NCBI GenBank assembly: GCA_028274465.1
Contig: CM051457.1
Location: 55,712,425-55,776,424 of the forward strand
Source of the DNA: Plantago ovata
Taxonomy: Eukaryota > Streptophyta > Magnoliopsida > Lamiales > Plantaginaceae
DNA length: 64,000 nucleotides
Direction of reading: 5' to 3'
Shown here piece after piece: positions 37,096 to 48,339 of this stretch (positions are counted from its first letter, which is position 1; every line of letters begins with the position of its first letter). The notes under the pieces were generated by a model. The model was not told the origin of the DNA. It ran no database searches and saw nothing but the letters and a program-made list of their open reading frames with translations. Position numbers and translations under genes: made by a program.

Positions 37096-39764
37096 GCCCC
37101 CCATATGGGGCGATTCGCCTGGCAAGACCAGGGCGCCTGGGATGTTCTGGATGCCCCAGGAGAATCGCCCCCCACCTGGGGCGGTTCGCCCCGGGTGTCT
37201 AGAAACCCGAAGGTCCGGATTTTCGTTCGGAACCCCATTTTTACTTCTTTTATCGCCCGTTTTGGTTTTTCACGAGTTTCCTTGAGTCCTATAGGTTACA
37301 GGTACAAGTTATCTCTCACCTTAAATCCACTTTCGACGTTCGGGACGAGCGACGATGTTCAGGTTTGGGGGGGGGGGTTATCGCTTGCTATATCTATACT
37401 TGTCTTGCTTATGATAAACTCGTGAAACCCTTTGTTTGCATTTGCACGTTTACCGCTTTCTTAGTATTTAGTTGCATACACTACATTCATCCTAGTATAG
37501 TTTTGCATGTGTTTGTGCGGAGTTTATTGCCAAATTATTTGAACTTTTTTATTGGGTAGATTAACTAGTTATGACCTTTGACCATGTGTTTCATCTCTAT
37601 GAATTTGTTTGAGGGCTTTCTCGCTTGGCTTGTCACATTTATATATGCACTTAGTTAAGCTTGGTAGTCTCGACATCACTTAGTGGTGTCTTCTCTATGG
37701 CGGTTCACGAAGGCCTTTATAATTAGATGATGCATGTTAGAGTCTTGTGGTTGTTCTCCCGTGTAAATATGTACCTAAGACGCAACAAGTCTTCATCTTG
37801 CTTTGAGATTGCTAAATGCCTAGGAAGGAGGTAGTGTGAGATTGTGTGATCCTTTGTTTAAAACCTATTCTAACGAATAGGTTTGGGGAGGGGGTTATGC
37901 TGTCATTATGACTTGTTTTTCGATTTTGAGTTTTGTGAGTTTGTTTTCCTTTTTCGTAAAGTTTGTGCTCCGACCTATTCTTTCGAATAGGTTTGGGGAG
38001 GTCGTTTGTGCGTCATTGTAATTTCTCTTTCGTTGTGCTACTGCTGGCTATATACAGAAAAAAAAGAAAGAAAAAAAAAAGAAAAAAAAAAGAAAAATAA
38101 AAAAATTCCAGGAAAAAGAAAAAATCTGGAAAAGAAAAAAAGAAAAAAGGAAAAGACCCCAAAAAAGCAAAGAAGTGTCCAAAGGAAGCCAAAAAGTAGT
38201 TTAGCAAAGTGTTTGTCTCGTGTTTCAATTCTTGTAATGTTCGTAATCGAGTTGTAAAGTGTGTCTTTCGTTTGTTTGAGTGTCATCTGTTCTAGACCAC
38301 CCTCGTCCTGCCATTCCGGAAGTGGTGATATTTTATGACTTTGCTTGAGAGATGGGTAGAATAGGGGAGTGTGAACTTTTAGGGAACCCTCTTTCGTTTG
38401 ATGTGAGCCAGTATTGGTTCGACCTCTTTGAGGGAAAGTCTTAACTTGGTGAACAGTAGAAAGTCCTCAGTTTCATAGGCACGGGACAACCATTCGTTTT
38501 AACATGTTTCATTACGTCGTCACTGACTAGGTCCAGGTAGAGAATGTTACGAGAGACTATCTTGTTTAACATAGTGCATATGTGAATGTGTATGAGTCAA
38601 TCGAGACATTCTTCAACCAATATCCATGTTATGATTTGTATGGTCATTGTTCATAAGTTTTTGATAGACTCAATAGATTAGTTCATTTTATTTAGCATGA
38701 GACTCCATTTTGTGTGTTGCATTGGTTTTTTGCATTAGAGTCTAGCTTAGTTGCTTGAGGACAAGTAAAGGTTCGGTTTGGGGAGTTTGATGAACGTGTA
38801 TTTTACACTTTCATTCGAGTCTTTTTCACCAATTTAGCTATCCTCTAGATTAATTTAGCTTATATTTTAGTGCATTTCATTAGAATTGTGTCACGTTTCC
38901 CTTTTCTTTGCATTTTTTCAGGTTTCAGGTGAAAAACGTATTTTTATGGGCAATTATGCTAAAGAGAATGAAGTTTTGGTGCTTCGTGGTCATCCGTGGT
39001 GTATCTAGAAGTATCCGGACGAGTTTTGAGGCTTAGGGGACCAGTTTCAAGGCTTAAAGGTCACTAGAAGGCAAAATACGATTCCGAAAAGGAAACCAGA
39101 AGCAAAAATCTCGCTCCCACCGACCTGGACGTCCCAGGCGAACTGCCTGGGACGTGGGGCGAATCGCCCCACACTTGGCGAATCGCCTGGCCTCTGGGGC
39201 GGTTCGTCACTGCTTATCTCACGATTGTTCTGCTTTTATTTATTTCATTCAACATGTTTTCATTCAATCTTGCTTTGATTCTTGTTGATTGCAATATGAG
39301 TAGCTAAATCTATCGTTGGTGATAGTATGTGATTTCTTAGCTAGGGTTCTTTATTATGCATGAGTGGCTTTGCTCGTTTAAGACTTGATTTATTGTTTTA
39401 TTTCTTTGATCTATCTAAGCCATCAATTTTCGTAGTGTTGAATTGAAAGGAACACACAAGACAATTCACGATCATAGATTTCAATACAAACTTCAAGTAC
39501 TTCATGCATGATTATTACCCGTTGCTTTGAATGACCATACTATCACTAACTTCCATCATATTGATAAGAAAAATATGTGTTTTGCTTGATTACTGATTTA
39601 TAGTTTAAGTTAAATTAGATAAAGCTAATGATAGTCCTTAGAGATCGACACTCGAGATTATTTTACTTCTACACTATGTGCCTTGGTTTTCGTTGTAGTT
39701 GTGAATTGCCTTTGGCTAAAAACAAATTTATTTGATTAATTGAGTCTGAAAATCTCGTTCATCA
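37096..39764 (+). mobile_element. Gypsy fragment F (same family), plus strand, inside E
   Basis: This is the 3' end of a gypsy element of E's own family in the opposite orientation: 3' noncoding sequence (37096-38787), polypurine tract and an LTR of 977 bp (38788-39764, TGATGAACG...TCGTTCATCA). It includes the G run near 37366, the two hairpins (37861-37884 and 37973-37992) and a purine-rich tract (38058-38170) that mirror those of E. I see no target duplication around it, so it is a fragment rather than a clean insertion. It carries no recognisable gene. Confidence 0.75.
38788..39764 (+). repeat. LTR of fragment F
   Basis: This is a 977-bp LTR in plus orientation, preceded by GGTTTGGGGAGTT. 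A GC-rich palindromic patch (GGGCGAATCGCCCC) lies near 39158. The final 150 bases match the ends of LTRs E, G and H. Confidence 0.85.
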
Positions 39765-40700
39765 GCTCTTTTGGAAGTCGGTTATCTCCCTCTTCTTCTT
39801 CTATGGGTTCAAGTACCTCTTCTCCGAATGGAATTTCGGGTGTGCTATCCATTAACTCGACTAGTTCTCTTGCTTCCTCAGACATGGAACAAGTCTCCAG
39901 CTGCATGGTTAGTGCCTCTTCAAGAGGTTCAGTATTATCATGGCAATGGTGAAATTCAGAAATCACAGAATCATAGCAATCAATAAATTTTAATTCTTCT
40001 ATAACCTCTTTATCAACTATGCTACATCCTACCAATTCAATTTTCTCACCCATTACCTCCATGGTGATTTTCTTGCCTTTTAGTTCAAGGCATGTGTTGG
40101 TAGTGGCAATGAATGGTCGTCTAAGCAATACCACGTGTTCGCGGACATGGCTCTTTCCTTCCTAGGCTGACTTCATCACTACAAAGTCTTCAGGAATTAT
40201 TAGTTTGTCTACCTTTACGAGGACATCCTCAATTATTCATTCGGGACGTTTCACGCTTTGGACTGCCATTTGTACAACCATCTCGATTGGCTGCATTTCC
40301 CCAAGGTCTAGGGCTTTGTATACTGAGAAGGGCATCAGGTTGATGCTAGCGCCTAAGTCGAGAATGCCCTTGGTGGACCTTCCATTCCCCATGGTGATAT
40401 CAATGATGAAACTCCCTAGGTCTCGTTGTTTCGCGGAAAGCCCTGCTATAGAATTTACCGTCTACATACCTGTTCCGTCTCCCCCTAGTGCAATCTTCTT
40501 GTTGCTCTTCACCTCCTTAAAGAACTTTGTATAGGCCGGAACATTCTGAATGAGCTCTAATAGGGGAACATTAATTTCGAATTTAGAGAGGCGCTTGAAG
40601 AGCGGTGACACATGTATATCTTTCTTGGCTGGCTTGATCCTACCAGGGAATGGCATGTGAGGTTCTGGGGGCACATAAGGATTGGGAGACTTATGAAGTC
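39765..40700 (-). pseudogene. Element E protease region (fossil)
   Basis: Reading leftwards, PLLELIQNVPAYTKFFKEV (near 40.5-40.56 kb) is the conserved motif before the Athila protease. LGASINLMPFSVYKALDLGE and VKRPE (near 40.23-40.37 kb) form the retropepsin core around the active-site region. RRPFIATTNTCLELKGKKITM and an acidic tail follow (39.77-40.12 kb). It would cut the polyprotein. It is broken. The order and motifs fit Athila/Tat and differ from the protease of G (63119-63553). Confidence 0.75.
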
Positions 40701-40898
40701 ACTCCTCGATATTGGGTGTGTCCCCCGTATCCCCATCGTTGTCGCCGTCTTCATTGTCTTGCATTGGAGGGTCTGTGGAGCCTTCACCTATTTCATTCTC
40801 CTTGCTTGTCCCTGCATTGTTAGTCACAGTAGATTTAACATGTTTAGGACGTACAAAGTTAGGGATTTTAGTTACCTTCCCACTTCGGAGGAGTAGGT

Positions 40899-42080
40899 TT
40901 ACTTCCTCGAACTCAGGGACCTCAGTAGTAACCGCTGGAACGGGCTCCGTAGCATGAAGAACATCGGTGGCAAGTGAAATCGGGGAGCTGGGGTCGTCCA
41001 GCCGCGGACCGCCTCCCACGCCCGGCGGACCACCCGGGGTGGGCGGCGGACCGCCCCCCACTCCCGGCAGTGCGCCTGGGAGTGGCAGGGGGTCCCCGCC
41101 CTCTCTGGACGTGGGGTCGCACCGCCCCTCACGTCCAGTGAGGCATCCCCTGGATTTTCGTCTCCGGGTTCTTGTGTATTGAATTTTTCGACCTTTTCAC
41201 ACTCTAACAAACTGACTTCCTCTCTTAATTGCTTAGTTACTGCTACCCCTTCAAAAACTTGTGCGATCCAGAGGTTCTGTTCAACTTGTTGTGAATGTGC
41301 GATCTCAAATATACTCGCAGTGGCTTTAATTCCTGCATAGATTGCAAGTGCATCCTCCTCACTGATATCATCTTCATCTTCTCGGAACTCCTCAGATAAA
41401 CTTTCGCTTCCAGTTTGATCTAGCCTCTCACTGGCGAGGTGACGTGGTGTTAGTCTCTCTGACTGTGCGGATCCTCTGGCGTATTTACGGAAGACCTTTT
41501 CTGCCTCTTCAACCGTGCAATCTTCCAACCCTCCGCACAACCCATCTACCCTAAGCCTAACCTCATCGCGTAACCCACCAATAAAATGCCAAATCAACTC
41601 CCCATCTTCGAAACGGTGATGGGGGCACTCTCGCTTATACCGCTCAAACCGATCGTAGGTATCACAAAACCGCTCATCTTCTCCTTGCTTGAAGTTTTCA
41701 ATCCTTCCACGCAAGGCCATTGTCTCTTGGTATGGCATAAATCGCGCTAAGAACTCCTCTAATACTTGGTCGCAAGTCCTCAGTGATCCTGGTGCCAACC
41801 TTGTTATCCAAAGTCTCAGTTCGTACCCCAAGGCGAAACAAAATAATTTCCTGCATATTTGGTCCTCCGTAAACCCCTTAACTGGAATTCTAGCTATTTC
41901 CTCCTCATAGGATCGAATAAAACTCAGTGGATTCATCCCTACTCCTTCCTCAAACCTTGGTATGCTCCTTACCATAGAACTTGTCACCTCGTACCCCGTT
42001 AACTCATCCTCCAAGCATATAGCTGATCCTCTCCTATCTTGCGAGAATTGTGGGGTCATGCGAGCCCTCATGGACGTCAT
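40899..42080 (-). pseudogene. Element E gag (fossil)
   Basis: This is gypsy gag of Athila/Tat type. The capsid-like domain includes NPLSFIRSYEEEI, KLFCFALGYELRLWITRLAPGS, VLEEFLARFMPYQETMALRGRIENFKQGEDE, CPHHRFEDGELIWHFIGGLRDEVRLRVDGLCGG. The part furthest from the start is acidic and then runs into a GC-rich palindromic stretch (about 40980-41130) that codes for a proline/arginine-rich segment unlike the rest. No zinc knuckle is seen in this segment. It starts about 160 bases after the primer-binding site. It is broken overall. Confidence 0.8.
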
Positions 42081-42240
42081 ACCTGGATATCTGGGAAAGG
42101 ATATAACTCAAAACCAAAAATCAATCCTGTTAGTTCTGACCAAAATTTGGAACCCAACTTTACACTAGACAACTAGATTACTATATCCTGGAAATCGAAT
42201 GCTGAAAATAAACAAGCTAAAGAGTAAAAAGGAGTTATAG

Positions 42241-42258
42241 TCCCCGGCAACGATGCCA
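42241..42258 (-). other. Primer-binding site of element E
   Basis: On the minus strand, TGGCATCGTTGCCGGGGA follows the 5' LTR after a few bases. It is one base away from TGGCGCCGTTGCCGGGGA, the tRNA-Asp-type site used by Athila-like elements. Confidence 0.75.
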
Positions 42259-42261
42259 ATT

Positions 42262-43520
42262 TGATAAACGAGATTGTCAGACTCGAACAATCAAATAAAT
42301 TTATTTTAAGCCAAAGGGCAACTCACAACTACACAAAACACGTAGTGCAGAGGTAAGATGACCTCGAGTGTCGATCTCAAGGGACTAAACTAGCTTTAAC
42401 TAAATAACTATATATAAATTCAGAAAACAAATTTATCTCTAACTTAACTTAACAATATATGGAGAAAGCTGGTGATAGTATGCTCTTTCTAAGCATCAAG
42501 TTCTAATTATGCATGAAAGTACAACGCGTACTGTCTTAAAAGTAATTCGATTTACAAACACCAAAGACAGGTTTGCAGACGTGTATTTTGAAAGTTTCCT
42601 ATCTATACTAATACTTAGTTCAAGCAGTACTTGCAAATTATATATAATCGAATCGATGATCTTGAATTGTCCTAGTGTTTCTAACACCTTTCTACGAAGA
42701 TATGTGGCTTACGGATCAAAGAATCGAATTAAGATAATTAAACAAGTAAAAGACTCAGAAACTCAATCATGCATAATACGAACCCTAGCTACGAATTCAC
42801 ATACTATCACCAACTAGATGCTTAGCTACTCATATCAATAACACGATAAACAATCATAACCGAAGCAATGATGCAAGAAAACATGTTTAATTGAAAGATA
42901 AATAGCAGAATTGTGAGATACAAGGTTACCACCAAAGGTTGTCAATCTCCGGTGAATGGCTAAAACTCACAAAGATCTAGCAAGGTGAGATTAAACGGTG
43001 TCCAAATCTCTCCTCTAGCTCCAAAAATCGCTAAGTTACAAAGAATCTAAGAGAAAATATCCCCAGAACAAGCTCTAGGGTTTATGTCTGAAAAAATATG
43101 AAAAAATGATATGAAAATTCGCAGATTTTGGGATATATATATAGAGCTGTCGGAAGCTCCGCGGCACAGCGCCCCGTACGCGGCGGTGCGCCCCGCACGG
43201 GCAGAACGCGGCCCGTGCGGAATTCCTCCTTTGGAACCTCGAATTCGGTCCTTGCATGGTTTTGAGCTCCGAACTTGATCTCTTGGCCTTGAAACTCGTC
43301 TCGGGACTCCTTCACACACCACGGGTGATCTCGTTGCACCAAAACATCATCGTTTCACCATGAATTACATCCAAAAATGCAATTTCCACCTAAAACCTAA
43401 AAAGAACAAAAGAAATGGAAACGTGACACTATTCGAACAAAATGCACTAAAATGCATGCAAGAGGATAGCTAAATTTGTGAAAAAAGACTCGAATGATAG
43501 TGTAAAAAACACTGTCATCA
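42262..43520 (-). repeat. 5' LTR of element E
   Basis: This is the partner of 33277-34549. It is 1259 bp and ends TGTCATCA before the CAAAT duplication. A GC-rich patch lies near 43165-43215. Confidence 0.9.
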
Positions 43521-44079
43521 CAAATCTTCCTGAAATGGATTGATTTAGCTAACATCTTTCAGATTCCAACTACTGGAACTGAAGATGACATCACTACCAC
43601 TGATAAAAAAATTGAAGCTTTCTACAGTGATGTCTGAAATGAAAGGATGAAGAAAGGAGAGATTGCTCCTGTGACTTGGAATAATCACACAAAAAGGAAG
43701 CATCTCTGCCATTCACTTGGTCTAGTAGTATTGCTACTAATCAAAGTTCAAGACTCCCAAGTCGGAGGAATAGACCAAGTAGGCCTGAGAAGATGGCCAT
43801 TGCTGATGCATATCTATGAAAGAAAAACAAACATCAACTGGGCGAAATACATTTTCAACAGAGTTGTTGATTGTGTAACAAAGTTCAAAGTTAAGGTTGA
43901 AGACAACAATGTCTCTCCAATCCTACCAGTGATGTATGGACTTAAGATATGCTACATCCTTGAACATTACCAGATTCAGCTGAGAAACCCATTGCCGATT
44001 AAGAAATCAATATGCAATGTGGCAAGAGCTTTCTACAAGCTGAATGGACCCAAGGTTGCTGATAAACAGCCAAGGAAAG
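43521..44079 (+). pseudogene. Element C ORF3, second piece (fossil)
   Basis: This resumes ORF3 after element E (CAAAT repeat, then LPEMD-like and EIAPVTW, KRKHLCHSLGLVVLLLIKV, RRWPLLMHIYE, NWAKYIFNRVVDCV, YGLKICYILEHYQIQLRNPLPIKKS). It is cut at 44079 by copy B and continues at 57501. It matches 3190-3660 in element A. It is broken. Confidence 0.8.
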
Positions 44080-44248
44080 TGTTAGGAAACTTGTAATTTT
44101 TGATGAGCAAATTAACCATGCTAAATTAAGGAAAGTCCAGTAACTAGTACTCTTAAGGTCCATAGGAATTTAGAATTTTAAGGACATTGTAAAAGAGGAA
44201 CGTTTGCTGATGACTTAGTTAGGTGCTAGATAAGTTATTTCTTTTGTC

Positions 44249-44451
44249 TATGATGTATTTTATTTTCTGAAAAGAAAATAACTTATTGACACTTTAGTGT
44301 ATGATGTATTTTATGTTCTGAAAAGAAATTAACTTATTGACACTTTAGCGTATGATGTATTTTATTTTCTGAAAAGAAAATAACTTATTGATGCTTAGCT
44401 TATGATGTATCTTATATTCTGAAAAGAAAATAACCTATTGAAGCATTTGTT
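44249..44451 (+). repeat. Four 51-bp tandem units in the U3 of element B 5' LTR
   Basis: Units start TATGATGTATTTTAT and contain CTGAAAAGAAAATAAC then TTATTGA. The last unit is the most diverged. The 3' LTR has the same four units at 55920-56122. A's LTR has one clear unit. Confidence 0.85.
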
Positions 44452-44919
44452 GAAGATATACTTTGTTTATTACAAACAATTTATTGAAGCAAATAGAAAC
44501 CGCTCAGAATCTTGAAGACTTTTGAAGATCTGAAGACTTGAAGATTTGAAGATCTGAAGACTAGAAGATTGCTGAAGACTGGTATCTACAAAGGCACGTG
44601 TTGTTCAGAAAGTGGAATGTTCAGCAACCGCATTGCATAAGTGAAAATCTGAAAGACAGAGTAGGTTGTGCTTGCTGAAACTGAGACTGACCACTTGCTG
44701 ATAAACATATGTGACCTCTTGCTGAATGTACGTGAATTGGCGCTCCAATGTTACTGTTTGAATTCTATTCAAATGTGCATTTAATGCAAAGCTTACACAC
44801 GAAGGACATGAAGACTAGAAGACAAACAAAGTCGCTGCTGAAAGTACAAAAGCAAGATAGTGACATGTTAAGGAACAAAAGCCTTAGGATTTGAAATTCA
44901 AACGGCTCCTTACTTGCAC

Positions 44920-44927
44920 TATAAATA
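44920..44927 (+). promoter_or_regulatory. LTR TATA box, element B
   Basis: TATAAATA in CACTATAAATAGAGGTCAT, as in the other Sirevirus LTRs. The 3' LTR copy is at 56591-56598. Confidence 0.75.
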
Positions 44928-45655
44928 GAGGTCATCCGGCAAAGAGTTGAAGTGTGTCAACAACGTGATCAAACTATCACTTGTGCTTTAAAACTCACAA
45001 ACCTTCAAACACTCTTACTGCCATTGATCCGTTCCAAGACTTAAAGCTTGAAAAAGCTACTTGTGAAGAAGTAGAACAAACTCAGCTAAGAAATTAGTTA
45101 AGTGTTCTTTCTTTCGAACAAGAACGAGTCTTGACACTAGAAACAATCAAACTTGTTTACTGCAAAGTATTCTAAGTTGTGTTTCTTAGATTACTTGTTG
45201 TAACTGAATAAGTTATAATTAAGTTATCTCACCCCAAAACTCTCTAATTGAAAATACACCCTTTCAGGCGTGATATTCAGGGGGAACTTAATCGAGCATA
45301 GTTTTGCTGATTAAAAGTACCAAGTTTGGTGGAGAATAAGGTTGAGTTCTCTAGTTTAGGTTGGAGACGAAGCAAGTGTGCTTTGGTTTATGTTGAATCG
45401 CTTTAGATAGGAGATTGTAAGGAACCTCAATCATATCTTAGTGGATTCAGTCCTAGAAAGGACGAAGTGGATTAGTTGAGAGATTACGCCACTCTCAGAT
45501 ACCACTATAAAAGTGTTTGTGTGATTTACTTACTGTATTTAGCTTTCAGCAAATTATATCTGTCTGTACACAGTCACTCACTTCACTTGCTGAAACCTTT
45601 ACTTGCTGAAAGAGCACTTATTGTTTCAAAGACTTCCGTTCTCTGATTTTAAGTA

Positions 45656-45748
45656 TCAGCAAACCAAGCTACTGTAAAGTAACTTACGCTTGCTGAGAAA
45701 GTTAAGTATCAGCAAACTCATTACTGAAAAGTAATAAGTACTTGCTGA
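45656..45748 (+). other. Two nested hairpins at the LTR 3' end, element B
   Basis: Each unit has an outer stem TCAGCAA/TTGCTGA. In the second unit an inner stem ATTACT/AGTAAT closes a GAAA loop (45720-45735). The first unit has a weaker inner stem with loop GTAA. The same pair occurs in A (23267-23359), C (24234-24325) and the 3' LTR (57328-57420). Confidence 0.7.
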
Positions 45749-45831
45749 GAAAGTTTTAAACGACGAAAGTTTGAAAAGACTATTCACCCCCCCCCTCTAG
45801 TCTTTTCTTGTTGTTTAAAGGGACCAACAAG

Positions 45832-45843
45832 TGGTATCAGAGC
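45832..45843 (+). other. Primer-binding site of element B
   Basis: TGGTATCAGAGC, two bases after the LTR, is a perfect match to the initiator methionine tRNA primer site used by plant copia elements. Confidence 0.92.
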
Positions 45844-45938
45844 TGGAGGTTCTTTAGCCTTCTGCACTGAACCTAGATCCCCTTAAGTGCTTTCCGTAAA
45901 TCACTCTCACTTGATCAGTTTGGTAGTGCTTTGCTGAC

Positions 45939-48334
45939 ATGATGTCTTTAGGAGATGCTCCCTTGCTGAAGCTGGAAAATTACGAGAAATGGCGAAACAA
46001 CATGATGCTACATCTTGAGGCCAGTAGTGATGAGATGGTAACCGTCATTAATGATGGACCTATCAAGATCACTAAGATTGAAAGGAGTTTCCCTCACAAG
46101 ACCACTGAAGCTGGGAAGGAAACCATCCTTGGCGAACCATCAGATACGGTTGTGCCAAAACCAAGAGAGGAATGGACTTCTGACGAAGCTAAGAAATTCC
46201 GTCTTGATGGCCAAGCTAGAAATATCATCATTCGATCAACTCCGGATACCATACAGTGCAAACTGTGGGGTGCTAAGACTGCAAAGGAAGCTTGGAAAAT
46301 GGTTCAAGATCTTTGTGCTGGATCTGACAAGACCAAGGAAAACAAACTTGAAGTACTTAAGCTAAAGTTTCAAAACTTTAAGCAAGGTGCAAACGAGTCA
46401 CTAGAAGACTTGGACTTCAGATTCACAACTCTTGTTAGTGAAATGGCAGCATTGGGTGTTGGAAACCTCTACTCAGATTCTGAGAAAGTGAAAACTATCA
46501 TCAGAAGTCTGAATCAAGAATGGATCCACACTCAGAATTTCTATTATAATCAAGGAATGCCAGACATTACACCAACAGAGTTGTTCTCTCATCTTGCTAC
46601 TGTCAATTATGAGACAAAGCAAAGAGAAAATGTGTTTGCTGAAAAATCGCAAAACATTGCTCTTGCTGCAAAGCCGTCATCTTCTGAAAAGAAGAATGAT
46701 AAAGAGCCTGCTCATGAAAATGCTTTAGTTGTTAAAAACATGAAGAAATTCATCAGTAAGGAACTTGAAAGGCGAAAAGCAAAAGAGAAGCTGAAAAAGC
46801 ATCTTGGTAACAACTACCATAAGTACAAGAATGATACCAGCTCGCTGAACAAGCAAGCTCAGCAAGCTACATCATCAGAAGAACCAGCAGTTGGAAATGA
46901 TCTATGTTTTACTGCAAAAAGCCTGGACACTTCAAATCTGCTGAAAAGAAGAAGAAGTTCAAAAGAGCTTTTATTGCTGAAGAAAAGAAGAAGCTTCAAG
47001 CAAAAATCGATGCATTGTGTATTGATACTAGCTCCGAAGACAGTGAGGATGAAAGTTCAGACACCGACGATGAAGAAGCCACTCTAGACGTGGAGATTGG
47101 CAAAGAAGTTTGTGGAATAGCTATAGAAGCTTATCCAGATGTGTCTAACTACGAATTCTGCCTCATGGCCGGTCAGGTAAACAAATCTACCTCTGACTCA
47201 AACTCAGAAAGTGAAGACGAGATTGACCTTGACAAGATTCAAGGAGAAATCGAAAGATTTGAGAAAACTCTCAGCAAATAGCAAGAGAGACTACAACTTG
47301 CTGAAACTCTGACCAAGCAAACTACTGAAAAGTACGTCTTGCTGAAGGAAGAGACAGAAGAAAAAGATGCTGAAATAAGGCGTCTTAAGAAGTTGATTGC
47401 TGAGGCTGCAGAGAAAAATTCTCAAATGGCATTAGAATTGGAAGAGTATCAGTCCTCAATTCTAAAGTTACTTGCTGAAATCCAAGAAATAAAAAAGATG
47501 AAAGTCAATTTCAAATCTTATATGGATGCAAGTAATACGCTGACTGAACTAAACTCTTATTTGAGAGATCCATCTCAGAAAGAAGGTTTAGGAGCAACGT
47601 GCGAAGGTGATTACGTAGAAATCTTGAGAAAAGATAAATCACCTATCTCCTTTGTACGTGCTACTGATAGTAGTCCACCAGTAATCTATCAGTTTGGTCA
47701 AACTAAGGTTGCTGAAACATGCAATCAAGTACCTATGACCATAAAGCCCGCTGTTGCTACTCAAAGTAACAAGACTTTAAAAGGAAAACAGGTTGCTGAA
47801 AAGCAAACTGGAAAGAAGAAGAATGTTGCGAAGCATTCCGCCAAACAAGTTGCTGGAAAGCAAGTTGTTAAGACTAAAGGCAAGATTACTAAAAGTAATC
47901 AGAAGTCCTTTGCTGACAAACCTGAATCAAGTAAGGTTGCTGAAGCTAAAGCTCAGCATTCTCCAAAGAGTGGACTCGGTTTCAAAACCAAGCAAAGTCA
48001 ACTCTTTCATGAGTATAAGCAAAGTCAGCAAAGATACTTCAAAGAGATGAAGAAAACCAAGCCTAAGAGTTCTGAAAAGACTCCCAATGATAGGACTAGA
48101 AGGAACCTTGCTAGAAAAGAACTTACTGAAAAGTATGTTCAGCAAAAAGGTCAACAGAGCAAGACACCACATCAGAAAGTGGATTTGACCAGCACGAGTC
48201 AAAAGTCTTTCAGCTCAAAACCTCCTAGTTCCTCAGCAAGTAGAAAACAAGTCAAAGTTGAAAAACTTCAGACTTGGGTTTCCACTGGACGCATTCTTGA
48301 ACATGTTAATGGACATCCATCATTGGATAATTAA
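45939..48334 (+). pseudogene. Element B gag region (fossil)
   Basis: This is Sirevirus gag, starting MMSLGDAPLLKLENYEKWRNN about 95 bases after the primer site. The capsid-like part (to about 46.65 kb) has REEWTSDEAKKF, AKEAWKMVQDLC, LEVLKLKFQNFKQGANESLEDLDFRF and YYNQGMPDITPTELFSHL. A zinc-knuckle region (near 46.9 kb), an acidic stretch, a predicted coiled coil (about 47.2-47.5 kb) and a lysine-rich, low-complexity tail (47.8-48.3 kb) follow. Most GCT-GAA (Ala-Glu) pairs add to the TTGCTGA word excess. The long basic tail is typical of Sirevirus gag. It is broken. Confidence 0.82.
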
Positions 48335-48339
48335 CTTGT

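Larger units (their letters stand above)
33277..43520 (-). mobile_element. Athila/Tat-like Ty3/gypsy element E
   Basis: This is a minus-strand gypsy element flanked by CAAAT (33272-33276 and 43521-43525). The LTRs are 33277-34549 (1273 bp) and 42262-43520 (1259 bp), with TGATGA/TCATCA-type ends and a few percent divergence by eye. Reading leftwards from the right LTR, the parts are the primer-binding site, gag, a protease region, a plus-strand piece of the same family (F), the integrase end, a long 3' noncoding region and a polypurine tract. I recognise no RT or RNase H in this copy. It is broken, with many interruptions. The Athila/Tat call rests on the gag CPHH block, the PLLELIQNVPAYTKFFKE motif and the tRNA-Asp-like primer site. 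Confidence 0.85.
44080..45829 (+). repeat. 5' LTR of element B
   Basis: It starts TGTTAGGAAACTTG and ends GGGACCAACA. It contains four 51-bp tandem units (44249-44451), a TATA box (44920-44927), a G-rich run AGGGGGAAC near 45280, two nested hairpins (45656-45696 and 45709-45748) and a C-rich run before CTAGTCTTTTC. Ten TTGCTGA and four TCAGCAA words occur in it. Confidence 0.95.
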
